From NCBI GenBank assembly GCA_002071485.1, contig MWFF01000069.1:1-34750 (forward strand): a DNA stretch of 34,750 bases, given 5' to 3'. This document shows, piece after piece, positions 15,999-23,761 of the stretch (within the stretch, counting starts at the first letter, position 1; every line of letters starts with the position of its first letter). Below the pieces are notes generated by a model, which saw nothing but the letters and a program-made list of their open reading frames with translations, was not told the origin of the DNA and searched no databases. A program made the translations under genes and the position numbers. The stretch comes from Verrucomicrobia bacterium ADurb.Bin006. GTDB taxonomy: Bacteria > Verrucomicrobiota > Verrucomicrobiia > Limisphaerales > J093.

Positions 15999-18398
15999 CT
16001 AGAATCCCTCGTGTTCGGTTCTCTCGATGATCTCGTCCTGCAGCTCGGGCGAGAGATCGCAGAAATAGTCGCTGTACCCTGCCACGCGGACGATGAGATC
16101 GCGGTGCTCGTCCGGGCGTTCCTGGGCCTCGCGGAGCGTGGCGGCGCGGACGACATTGAACTGGACATGATGTCCGTCCATCTTGAAGTAACTCCGCACC
16201 AGATGCCCCCATTTGCGCAGGGCATCCTCGGTGGCCACCAACGACGGCGCGAATTTCATGTTGAGAAGCGTGCCGCCCGCCTTGATATGATCCATCTTGG
16301 CGGCGCTTCTGATCACCGCCGTGGGGCCGTTGCGGTCCGCGCCCTGGACCGGCGAGATGCCCTCGCTCAGGGGACGCCCGGCCTTTCGTCCGTCCGGGGA
16401 GGCGCCGGTCACGCTGCCGAAGTAGACGTGGCAGGTCGTGGGCAACATCTCGATCCGGTAGCGGCCCCCTTTGGTGTCGGGGCGCCCATCGAGTTCCTCG
16501 ACGCACGTGTTAAAGACCCGGATCATGATGGCATCCGCGCGGTCGTCGTCGTTTCCGTACCTGGGCATCTTATGCAGCAGATGCTGCCGCAACTCTTCCT
16601 GGCCGGCGAAATCGGCATCGAGAATGCCCACAAGCCGGCCCAGGTCGAGCCGGGGACCGTGTGCCGGGGCCGAGGGAGAATCCGCCGCTCGCGGGGGGGA
16701 GAAACAGAGTTGGTTGACGGCGCTGAGGCTGTCGGTGAGGCTGCCCAGGCCGACGAACTGGATGTAGGTATTGTTGTAGCGCGCCCCGCCGGCGTTGTAG
16801 TCGAGCCCGCGCCGGATGCAGTCATCGGTCAGCACGCTGAGGAACGGGGCTGGCATGCGGGTGGCGTACATGCGCTGAATGATCTGGTTTCCGCGCAGTT
16901 TGATCTCGAGGATGTGGCGGAACTGGGCCCGGTACGCCGCGAACAGGTCGTCGAATGTTCGAAAGGAATGCGGGGCGCCGGTTTCGGGGCCAAGCCGCTT
17001 CCCGGTCTTGGAATCCACCCCGTTGTGCAGCGCCAGCTCGAAGACCTTCGGCATGTTGAAATATCCGGTCAGGATGTAGGCTTCCTTGCCGAACGCCCCC
17101 ACCTCGACGCATCCGCTGCACCCGCCCGCCCGCGCATCTTCGAGCGTCTTGCCCTGACGCAGTTGCTCCTGGACCACGGCGTCGGCGTTGAAGAGGCTCG
17201 GGAATCCATATCCCTTGCGCAGAACGCGTAGAGCGTGTTCGAGCAAGGCGTCGGGGCTCTTGCGAGAGAGCTGGATGTTGGTGCTCGGCTGAAGCAGGTG
17301 CATCTCGTCGACAATATCGAGGAGGATGTGGGACACCTCGTTCGAGCCATCGGAACCATCGGGCAGGAGTCCGCCGATGTTGATATTGGCGAAGTCGGTG
17401 TACGTGCCGCTCTCTGCCGCCGTCACGCCCACCTTGGGCGGGGCGGGATGGTTGTTGAACTTGACGAACAGACACTCGAGCAGTTCGCGCGCGCTCGCGC
17501 GCGTCAGCGTCCCGTCCGCAAGGCCGCGCTCGAAAAAGGGCTGCAGGTGCTGGTCCAGGTGTCCGGGGTTGAACGAGTCCCAGCCGTTGAGTTCAGTGAT
17601 CACGGCCAGATGGCAGAACCAGTAATACTGAATGGCCTCCTGGAAATCCCGGGGGGCATGCGCCGGCACGTGCGAACAGACAGCCGCGATCTTCTCCAGC
17701 TCGGCCCGCCGCTTCGGATCGCTCTCCTGTCCCGCCAGTTCCCGGGCCCGCTCCGCGTGGCGCCGCGCATAGAGCATCACGGCGTCGCACGCGATGTCGA
17801 ACGACTTGAGCGCTTCGAGTCGGTCGAGCGCAAGCGGATCGGACAGAAAGTCGAGCCGCTCGATCGCCCGGACGATCTCGCTCTTGAAATCCAGCATGCC
17901 CTTGGCGTAGATCTTGCCATCGAGCACCGTGTGCCCGGGCGCGCGCTGCTCCATGAACTCGGTGAACAGCCCGGCGCCGTATGCCTCGTGCCAATCCGCC
18001 GGCAGCTCCGCGAAAATTCTGTCGCGCATCGACCGCCCGTGCCAATAGGGAATCACATCCGCCTCGTAGGCCCGCAGACATTCCTCCGGCACGCGGTACC
18101 AGGTCTTGGCCCTCGAGTCGAGAATCCGCAGGTCATCGAGACTGTGGCAGGTCAGTTCGGGAAAGGTCGGCACCGCCTTTGGGCCAGGCCCGCGCTCGCC
18201 GACAATCAGTTCGTCCTCGCCAATCCAGACGGCCTTTTGCTCGCAGAGGTGATAAAAGGCCTTGGCCCGCATCACGGGCACGGAGTGCCGGCCCTCATGG
18301 GCCCGGTAAAACGCGGTGACCAACACGGCCCGCTCGGCAGTCAGACTGGGCGGCGTCTCGAGGCTTTGCCGGCGCAGACGTTCCGTTCTCGATGTCAT
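15999..18398 (-). CDS. hypD: Glycyl radical enzyme, trans-4-hydroxy-L-proline dehydratase type
   Basis: This 799-residue enzyme has the glycyl radical motif RVAGYSD near the C-terminus (radical Gly774) and the active-site motif SGCVE (thiyl Cys430, Glu432). The Cys-x-Glu pair, surroundings such as GAFGKEAYILTGY, the WDSFNPG segment and YTDFANIN match what I know of the hydroxyproline dehydratase of Clostridioides difficile, with catalytic residues at nearly the same positions. Such enzymes dehydrate trans-4-hydroxy-L-proline to pyrroline-5-carboxylate in the cytoplasm and are destroyed by oxygen. The activating enzyme lies 51 bases upstream on the same strand. No pyrroline-5-carboxylate reductase gene is in view. 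Related GREs (choline lyase, glycerol dehydratase) are less likely from the active-site sequence. Confidence 0.85.
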   Translation of the reverse strand: MTSRTERLRRQSLETPPSLTAERAVLVTAFYRAHEGRHSVPVMRAKAFYHLCEQKAVWIGEDELIVGERGPGPKAVPTFPELTCHSLDDLRILDSRAKTWYRVPEECLRAYEADVIPYWHGRSMRDRIFAELPADWHEAYGAGLFTEFMEQRAPGHTVLDGKIYAKGMLDFKSEIVRAIERLDFLSDPLALDRLEALKSFDIACDAVMLYARRHAERARELAGQESDPKRRAELEKIAAVCSHVPAHAPRDFQEAIQYYWFCHLAVITELNGWDSFNPGHLDQHLQPFFERGLADGTLTRASARELLECLFVKFNNHPAPPKVGVTAAESGTYTDFANINIGGLLPDGSDGSNEVSHILLDIVDEMHLLQPSTNIQLSRKSPDALLEHALRVLRKGYGFPSLFNADAVVQEQLRQGKTLEDARAGGCSGCVEVGAFGKEAYILTGYFNMPKVFELALHNGVDSKTGKRLGPETGAPHSFRTFDDLFAAYRAQFRHILEIKLRGNQIIQRMYATRMPAPFLSVLTDDCIRRGLDYNAGGARYNNTYIQFVGLGSLTDSLSAVNQLCFSPPRAADSPSAPAHGPRLDLGRLVGILDADFAGQEELRQHLLHKMPRYGNDDDRADAIMIRVFNTCVEELDGRPDTKGGRYRIEMLPTTCHVYFGSVTGASPDGRKAGRPLSEGISPVQGADRNGPTAVIRSAAKMDHIKAGGTLLNMKFAPSLVATEDALRKWGHLVRSYFKMDGHHVQFNVVRAATLREAQERPDEHRDLIVRVAGYSDYFCDLSPELQDEIIERTEHEGF

Positions 18399-18449
18399 GC
18401 CCCCACCTTAGCGGCCTCTTGGCGTGGGCGAAAGCCAAGAATCGGCCCC

Positions 18450-19355
18450 CTATCCCCCGACCTTCACCGACAGTCCGACATTGGCAAACACCTCGCGCAC
18501 GCGCGCCAGCGCAGCGGCCGACGGGGTCGCGACGCCGTCCAAAGCGTGATCGAGGCCCAGACGCGCGAATTTGAGCAACGCGGTGCGGTGAAACGGCAGC
18601 AGGTTCACCAGGGGTGGGTGAGGCAGACGCGACACGAATTCAGCCATGCGCGCGAGGTCATCGAGATCGTCGTTGAAGCCGGGGACCAGCGGCACGCGAA
18701 TCCAGACGCGGCGATGCTCTCCCGCCAACAACCTGAGATTATCGAGAATCAGGCCGTTGGACACGCCTGTCAGACGCCGATGCCGCTCGCTGTCGAAGGC
18801 CTTCAGATCGTAGAGCACAAGATCGGTCAGGCGCGCCGCGTCCCGCAAATCCTCCCAGCGTCCGAACCCCGCGGTGTCGAGCGCTGTGTGCAGCCCACGC
18901 GCGCGGCAAGCCTCGAGCAGGGCGACGAGAAAACGCGGCTGCGCCAGGGGTTCCCCGCCCGAGATCGTCACGCCCCCACCCGAGTCCTCAAAGAAGACTC
19001 GGTCCCGAGCCAGTTGCAGCGCCAGCTCATCAACGGTCACCGTTCGCCCGATCAACTGGCGCGCGCCGGTGGGACAAGCGTCCGCGCACGCGCCGCAGAG
19101 GGTGCAGGCGTCGATGCGCGGCGGCAGCGGCCCGGTGCTCGGGACTGCGGCTCCGAACGGACAAGCCTCTCGACATTGTCCGCAGCCCACGCAGCGCGTT
19201 TCCAGCACGACGATCTCTCTGCGGGGCGAGATGCTCTCCGGGTTGTGGCACCAGGCGCAGTGGAGGGGACAGCCCTTGAGAAAAACGGTCGTGCGGATGC
19301 CCGGGCCGTCCTGGGTCGAGTATCGCTGGATGCTGAATATGGTCCCGCTTTCCAC
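18450..19355 (-). CDS. Glycyl radical enzyme activating protein
   Basis: This 301-residue radical SAM enzyme would use S-adenosylmethionine to install the glycyl radical on the adjacent dehydratase. It shows the activase N-terminus (IQRYSTQDGPGIRT), the SAM cluster motif CPLHCAWC (Cys29, Cys33, Cys36), and two inserted ferredoxin-type 4Fe-4S motifs (Cys55/58/61/65 and Cys84/87/90/94), which are usual for activases of non-pyruvate glycyl radical enzymes. A GGEP motif follows. It starts at a GTG (19355) without an obvious ribosome binding site. It forms a two-gene operon with the dehydratase, activase first. Confidence 0.93.
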   Translation of the reverse strand: MESGTIFSIQRYSTQDGPGIRTTVFLKGCPLHCAWCHNPESISPRREIVVLETRCVGCGQCREACPFGAAVPSTGPLPPRIDACTLCGACADACPTGARQLIGRTVTVDELALQLARDRVFFEDSGGGVTISGGEPLAQPRFLVALLEACRARGLHTALDTAGFGRWEDLRDAARLTDLVLYDLKAFDSERHRRLTGVSNGLILDNLRLLAGEHRRVWIRVPLVPGFNDDLDDLARMAEFVSRLPHPPLVNLLPFHRTALLKFARLGLDHALDGVATPSAAALARVREVFANVGLSVKVGG

Positions 19356-19456
19356 GCGGCCGCAAGTCTACGCCAGCCTGCTCCCCGTTTCACGCACGGA
19401 GTGCGACCGTTGCGAATCCCCGAATCTCAACTCTCACCCCGTCGGTTCATGGAGAC

Positions 19457-19894
19457 TCACCGTTGCCTGCCCCCGAGTCCTCTGAAGGGATTGATGACTC
19501 TCACCCCGTCGTAGTCCTGACCGTCGTTGAAATCTTCCGATAGCACGCGCCGGGCGCCGAGTTCCTGTGCGGCGGCCAGAATGGCTGCGTCATAGGGGTG
19601 AACGCCCAATCGCTCGGCCAACCGGAAAGCCTGGCGGTAAAGGCCGTCCGTGCCGGGGACGCACGGGAACACCAGAATCCTCTCGAGAAAGGCCGAGAGC
19701 TTGGCCGGGGCAACCCGTCGCTCCATTTTGCGTGTTGCGACAACCCACGTTTCCATCACCACTTGGTAGGAAGTCCCAAAGTTCTCGGTGGCAATCAAAA
19801 ACACCGCCTGATCCCGTTTGGCGCGCTCGCCCGGCGCATCGGAGAGGGCGTACAGCAGAACATTGCTGTCGAACAGGACGTCAACCGCGGGCAT
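19457..19894 (-). CDS. vapC: PIN-domain toxin, VapC type
   Basis: This 145-residue protein has the PIN ribonuclease layout: Asp9 in LFDSN, Glu48 in VVMETW, Asp102 in HPYDAAI, and Asp121/Asp124 in LSEDFNDG, four acidic positions that coordinate the catalytic metal. VapC toxins cleave RNA, often initiator tRNA or rRNA. Its start overlaps the antitoxin gene by 14 bases, antitoxin first, as in most vapBC operons. Its stop is 101 bases from the activase start on the same strand. Confidence 0.9.
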   Translation of the reverse strand: MPAVDVLFDSNVLLYALSDAPGERAKRDQAVFLIATENFGTSYQVVMETWVVATRKMERRVAPAKLSAFLERILVFPCVPGTDGLYRQAFRLAERLGVHPYDAAILAAAQELGARRVLSEDFNDGQDYDGVRVINPFRGLGGRQR

Positions 19895-20111
19895 TGCGCT
19901 CCTCCCGTGAAGGCATCCGACCGACCTTGCCCCCGAAATGCCCGATCATGGCCCGAATCTCGCGCCGGGCCTGCTCCCGCCGCTGCTCGGCGTCGGAGAG
20001 ACTCTGCAGATACGCGCGCACCAGGCCGGACACCGACGACTTCCGTTGGGCCGCCAGAACTCGCGATCGCTCATAGAGATCGTCATCGATGCTGAGGGTG
20101 ATGTTCTTCAT
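19881..20111 (-). CDS. Ribbon-helix-helix antitoxin, VapB-like
   Basis: This 76-residue protein begins with a strand and two helices typical of RHH DNA-binding proteins (ITLSIDDDLYERS, then SSVSGLVRAYLQSL), followed by a basic, flexible C-terminal tail that would wrap the toxin. It precedes and overlaps the PIN toxin. The start is supported by the promoter immediately upstream, which would give a leaderless or near-leaderless transcript beginning at about the A of the ATG. Confidence 0.85.
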   Translation of the reverse strand: MKNITLSIDDDLYERSRVLAAQRKSSVSGLVRAYLQSLSDAEQRREQARREIRAMIGHFGGKVGRMPSREERNARG

Positions 20112-20117
20112 GCCGAC

Positions 20118-20146
20118 ACATTAACTGTGCAACTGTGGACCGTCAA
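20118..20146 (-). promoter_or_regulatory. Promoter and possible operator of the toxin-antitoxin pair
   Basis: On the minus strand TTGACG (20146-20141) and TAATGT (20123-20118) are spaced by 17 bases. The expected start point is near 20111, the first base of the antitoxin ATG. Within the spacer AACTGTG occurs twice in direct repeat (20123-20129 and 20131-20137, plus-strand reading), an 8-bp period suitable for a ribbon-helix-helix repressor. The -35 box overlaps the stop codon of the decayed HlyD-like fragment. Confidence 0.55.
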
Positions 20147-20820
20147 AGTGAATTGGCTAAGAACTCGACCTTCGCGCTCAGTTCCGGCGTGAGGAACTTG
20201 TCCGGGTCTTGAATCTGCACCTTGATCTGCAGGGTGCCCTTCTGGCGATTGGCTTCCGGTGCGATTTCAACGACGCGGCCGTCGTAGTGGCGTTCGAGGT
20301 AGGCTTCCGGCGAAACGCGGCAGCGCTGGCTCATGTGGATTTTGGCGAGATCGGATTCGTTCATGCGCCGGATGAGGTTCGTCGGTGCGGCTTCATCCCG
20401 CGGTCTGACCGGGAAACTCGAATACATGTCTCTCGGCGAGGATGAACCCGAACTGTTCCCGCCGCTGGAAGCCCAGCGCCTTGAGCACCGCCAGTTCGCG
20501 GAACCGTTCCCGCACCGCCATACTCATGGTGCTCACCGAGATCAGCAGTAGGGTGAACACGACCACAGTGCAGATCGAGCCGACGATGATTTTGATGTTG
20601 CCCCACAGTCGGTTCATCGGCCGCGACGAGGCTCGGGTCGATCACAAGCGCCCGCGCGATCGCGATCCGCTGTTCCTGGCTGCCGCAGAAACTCCCTCGC
20701 TGCAATGTCCAGCGACACCCGGTCGAGGGCTGTCGCCTGAATCGCGCTCTGCTCATACACCTTCGAGAGCTCGCGGATGCGCACGATCGGTTCGCCCGCC
20801 ATAAAATCGTGCGACGAATG
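20143..20820 (-). pseudogene. Decayed MacAB-like ABC exporter (ATPase, FtsX permease, HlyD adaptor fragments)
   Basis: Reading the minus strand from 20820, three gene remnants follow each other. First comes an ABC ATPase: an N-terminus (EPIVRIRELSKVYEQ) joined after REFL, in another frame, to the signature region (GSQEQRIAIARAL, then VAADEP); the Walker A part is deleted. Second, from about 20617, comes an FtsX-type permease piece (NRLWGNIKIIVGS, then RFRELAVLKALGFQRREQ) with one membrane segment. Third, from about 20370, comes the C-terminal end of an HlyD/MacA-type adaptor (EAYLERHYDGRVVEIAPEA) ending at 20143. Gene order fits an exporter operon reduced from several kilobases to about 680 bases by internal deletions. 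No fragment can be functional. Confidence 0.8.
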
Positions 20821-21320
20821 CGCCAAAAAGGGACGAAACGCAAACTCAGTTCCCACGCGTGCAGCAGTCCGATTCTCATTGCAGTACGCCCCGTCCGTGC
20901 ACAGGGCGGTGAGACATCACAAGAGGACTGCCATGCGGACTGGAAAAGCAACACCGCGCCCGACCACCGCCGATCTCGACACGCGCCGCGTCCCGATCCA
21001 CGGGACGGGCAATAGGGAATGCGCACGGTTCTTGCTCCTCCTGTCCTTTCCGCGGAACGCCGTTTCGCGAAGGTCCTCGTCCCCGGCCGCGCGAGGACGA
21101 ATCATGCCTGGGCGCTCGGGCGCAACCGACTGTTGAAATTGGTGTCTCACGATGCCAAATCCTGGCCGGGAACACAGGGCCGGACGCAGCCTTTCTGAGG
21201 CCGAAAAGAAGGGAAGCGGACGGGAGAAGCGCAGCGCGTTTTTTTTGGCGCAATCATGTTTGACCTCGCCGCAACATGATGTATAATCTTGGGCTGGAAT
21301 TGGCTGCAAGGCGTCGGGCC

Positions 21321-21354
21321 TACGAAATGCTGCGAAATGCTGCGAAATGCTGCG
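21321..21354. repeat. 10-bp tandem repeat, about 3.4 copies
   Basis: The unit TGCGAAATGC is repeated; the first copy differs at one position (TACGAAATGC), the next two are exact, and a partial TGCG follows. It ends 22 bases before the -35 box of the promoter for the secreted protein at 21487, so it may be a regulatory protein-binding array or simple slippage product. Confidence 0.85.
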
Positions 21355-21376
21355 GTGCATTTTCTTGGAAAAGTCG

Positions 21377-21405
21377 TTGACACCCCCTCGAGGTTGTGAC
21401 GTAAT
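21377..21405 (+). promoter_or_regulatory. Putative strong promoter for the secreted protein at 21487
   Basis: A perfect TTGACA (21377-21382) is followed after 17 bases by CGTAAT (21400-21405), a four-of-six match to the -10 consensus. The predicted leader is about 75 bases. No clear Shine-Dalgarno is present before the start codon beyond GAAAG. Confidence 0.55.
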
Positions 21406-21486
21406 CTGCCCGGAAACAGTGGGCGTGAAGATGGCCCGCGTGCGGATCAGCTGGAACATAACTGGTAACAACATCAAGTCGAAAGT

Positions 21487-22569
21487 ATGAACAAAGCACT
21501 GATCGGAGCAATAATCATTGCGGCTGGTTTGACGAGCACGTCGCTCGCTCAAACCCCCAAGCAAGGGCTGCTGAAGGTGGCCTTGAATCGGCAGTACGAG
21601 TATTCCACCAACTACAACCCGAGCCAGATGGTTTGGAAGACGAAAAAGGATAAGATCACCGAAAAGACCATTATTAGCGCTCTCGGCGCGGTTCTCGGGC
21701 ACAACTTCACGAGCAAGGCGCAGTTGACTGTGGAGGAGGGGATACTGGGCGGTTTTCAAAACGTTGACAGTGAGGATGGTTTTCCTCCCGGGATCACCTA
21801 CCCGCAGTTCACGTCTGCGGCGGGCGGGGCTAGGGTCGGTGTGAATCAGGTCGACGCGGGCGATGGTCCGATTCCCGGCAAGTATCAACCGCTGGGCTGG
21901 ATCTTCGTGCGCGACATTGTCGCGGGCGTTTATGTGTTCGTGGATGTGACGCCGTTTTTCAATGTGAGCGTTCACGAATGCTACGACTGCTTCTACCTGA
22001 ACAGCTTCGTCACGGACACGACCTTCAAGTTCGGTCAAGTCACCGGTCCGCCTTGCTGCGGTTCGTCTTCAGTTACGTCCGGCAAAGGCACCGACAAATA
22101 CTATATGTGCTTCGAGTTCGACAACACAGTGGCGAACCCGCGTGTCGCGACCGGCGACACATTCGGCCTCTACTCCGCTGGTGGCGAATGGTTGCGCGAC
22201 CTCGAGGCGACTATGCTCGATCCGGCAGAAGACGGGATCACCCCGAACCAAGCGCCGATCTATCAGAGGTTTGATCAGTCGGTGCTCCGGTTCCGTGTTT
22301 GCGGCATCATGACGTACAAGTGGACGTTGAAGGAGAGCCAGTTCATTGGCGCCGCAACGCTCCCCTCCTACGGCTACGGTTTCGTCAAGAAGGTCTGCTC
22401 GATGATCGATGGCAAGATCACTGTGGCGGAGTACGCCGCCAGCACCAAGACCAAGACCCCCGCTCCTTCGGATGCGTTTGAGACCGATCTGGAGGATATG
22501 TGGCATTGGCAGTGGCGCTATCTGTTCTACGGTGATGAGGCCGACTACTTCTACGGTGGTGGTGAATAG
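21487..22569 (+). CDS. Secreted cysteine-containing protein of unknown function
   Basis: This 360-residue protein has a clear signal peptide (MNKALIGAIIIAAGL, cleavage likely after SLAQ region). The mature part is rich in aromatic and small residues, with repeated beta-type segments, and carries clustered cysteines: CYDC around residues 164-167, a CC pair in GPPCCGSS, then single cysteines near residues 210, 277 and 301, suggesting several disulfides. The tail is acidic and tyrosine/glycine-rich (YGDEADYFYGGGE). I do not recognise a family. A promoter (21377-21405) and a strong terminator (22625-22672) frame it as a monocistronic, probably well expressed gene. Base use is less GC-rich than the neighbours. 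Confidence 0.8.
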   Translation: MNKALIGAIIIAAGLTSTSLAQTPKQGLLKVALNRQYEYSTNYNPSQMVWKTKKDKITEKTIISALGAVLGHNFTSKAQLTVEEGILGGFQNVDSEDGFPPGITYPQFTSAAGGARVGVNQVDAGDGPIPGKYQPLGWIFVRDIVAGVYVFVDVTPFFNVSVHECYDCFYLNSFVTDTTFKFGQVTGPPCCGSSSVTSGKGTDKYYMCFEFDNTVANPRVATGDTFGLYSAGGEWLRDLEATMLDPAEDGITPNQAPIYQRFDQSVLRFRVCGIMTYKWTLKESQFIGAATLPSYGYGFVKKVCSMIDGKITVAEYAASTKTKTPAPSDAFETDLEDMWHWQWRYLFYGDEADYFYGGGE

Positions 22570-22624
22570 TAGTCACAGCGAGTCCAAGTCATTTGCAATT
22601 TTTTAAAGACTAAAGCAGTTGTCA

Positions 22625-22672
22625 CGCAATCCAAGGGAGGCTGGAGTGAGCCACCTTGGATTGCGCTTTTTT
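22625..22672 (+). terminator. Intrinsic terminator after the secreted protein gene
   Basis: CGCAATCCAAGG (22625-22636) and CCTTGGATTGCG (22654-22665) form a perfect 12-pair stem with a 17-base loop, followed by C and six T (22667-22672). It lies 55 bases after the stop codon at 22569. Confidence 0.93.
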
Positions 22673-22743
22673 GAGACCGGGTTTCCTCGCAAGTTCAGAG
22701 GCGCCTCGTGTGGCGCGATAGTTGCTTACGGAGGCTCATCATT

Positions 22744-23484
22744 ATGCGACCGAAGGTGTTCTTGACCGTTGTTGTTCTGTCGATCGTTGTGCTGACCGCT
22801 GCGGTTCTTCTCAAGCGTCCCAGCGCGACTGTCGACTCTGAACCGTCCGTTACGGAGACGACCAGTCCGAACGCCGGATCGGACAGTCCGCCTCCAGCCA
22901 TGAGCGGCTTCACGGGGTCTGTCCAGGTGAATCCCGCACTCGCCAATGTGGCGGTGCCCGCAGCCGACAAGGCACGCGAGGAGGAAATCGCCAGACAGTT
23001 GGATTTGCTCCGCGAACATGCGGCGAGTCTTTCTGAAGATCCAGCGGCGTTGGCGGCATGCCTCGACGCACTCACCCACACCGAGAGCGAAGTCCGTCAG
23101 GCAGCGGTCGAGATTGTCATGACGTCGAATGACACCAACGCAATCCCGCGGCTGCGCCAGGCTCTCGACGTCGTCGAGGACCCTCGAGAGAAGGTCGCGA
23201 TTCTCGATGCGATCGAGTACCTCGAGCTCCCTGATGCGTTCGACACCCAATTGCCGACCAATGTTGTGTATCGTCCTGGAGCCGAGGCTTTGCCCCAGGA
23301 GGCGAGCGCGCGGCTTGCGCAGCCTCGCGGAGAGAACCAGAGGACGAATCGCTTTCGCATGCGCAGACCGTACCCGGGTGCTCCCGTCCAGCGTGCTGAA
23401 CGTCAAGGAGCGACGGCCGACCGCACCACAACACCGTTTGCTCCTCCGGGCGCCGCCAACCCGTCATCTCCACCTCCACAGTAA
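22744..23484 (+). CDS. Membrane-anchored HEAT-like repeat protein
   Basis: This 246-residue protein starts at ATG 22744, nine bases after GGAGG, the best ribosome binding site in the central region. An N-terminal hydrophobic segment (residues ~5-22, VFLTVVVLSIVVLTAAVLL) anchors it. A Ser/Pro/Thr-rich linker leads to a helical region (~75-165) with HEAT-like pattern (LTHTESEVRQAAVEIV, then DTNAIPRLRQAL, then DPREKVAILDAIEYL). The last 70 residues are Arg/Pro/Gln-rich and probably disordered. The repeat region would mediate protein contacts outside the cytoplasmic membrane. No specific family assigned. The next gene starts 277 bases downstream, with nothing recognisable in between. Confidence 0.75.
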   Translation: MRPKVFLTVVVLSIVVLTAAVLLKRPSATVDSEPSVTETTSPNAGSDSPPPAMSGFTGSVQVNPALANVAVPAADKAREEEIARQLDLLREHAASLSEDPAALAACLDALTHTESEVRQAAVEIVMTSNDTNAIPRLRQALDVVEDPREKVAILDAIEYLELPDAFDTQLPTNVVYRPGAEALPQEASARLAQPRGENQRTNRFRMRRPYPGAPVQRAERQGATADRTTTPFAPPGAANPSSPPPQ

Positions 23485-23761
23485 CGCGGTCGGCTCAGAG
23501 CACGGGAGGAGTTGGCGCGATTCCCACCGCAGATGACCGGCACTATTTTCTGCCGGCTGCTGATGCCGCCCCCAAAACTGGATTTCTATGCTTCTGGTGC
23601 TCCAGGACCCCGGTCCAGAGAGCGGATGCGGGTCCGGGCACGCCGGGCGATTGGGGAATCGGGGGGAGAGGGTCCGGACATGTGTTTGGGGTGATGGTGA
23701 ATTCTTGTGCATAAATACTGAAGTACGTTTGTCGACAACGACGGAAGAAAGTGAGTTCTGC

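Larger units (their letters stand above)
20857..21486. other. 630-base stretch without a convincing gene
   Basis: Open frames here are arginine/serine-rich shadows without start signals or family resemblance. The stretch holds an eight-T run at 21239-21246 after a small GC-rich inverted sequence, the 10-bp tandem repeat at 21321-21354 and the promoter at 21377-21405. It may be the remains of more decayed sequence belonging to the neighbouring exporter pseudogenes. Confidence 0.6.

Noticed and set aside
20917..22038. Long minus-strand open frame opposite the secreted protein gene
   Set aside because: It lacks any start signal or family resemblance and is antisense to a gene with signal peptide, promoter and terminator.
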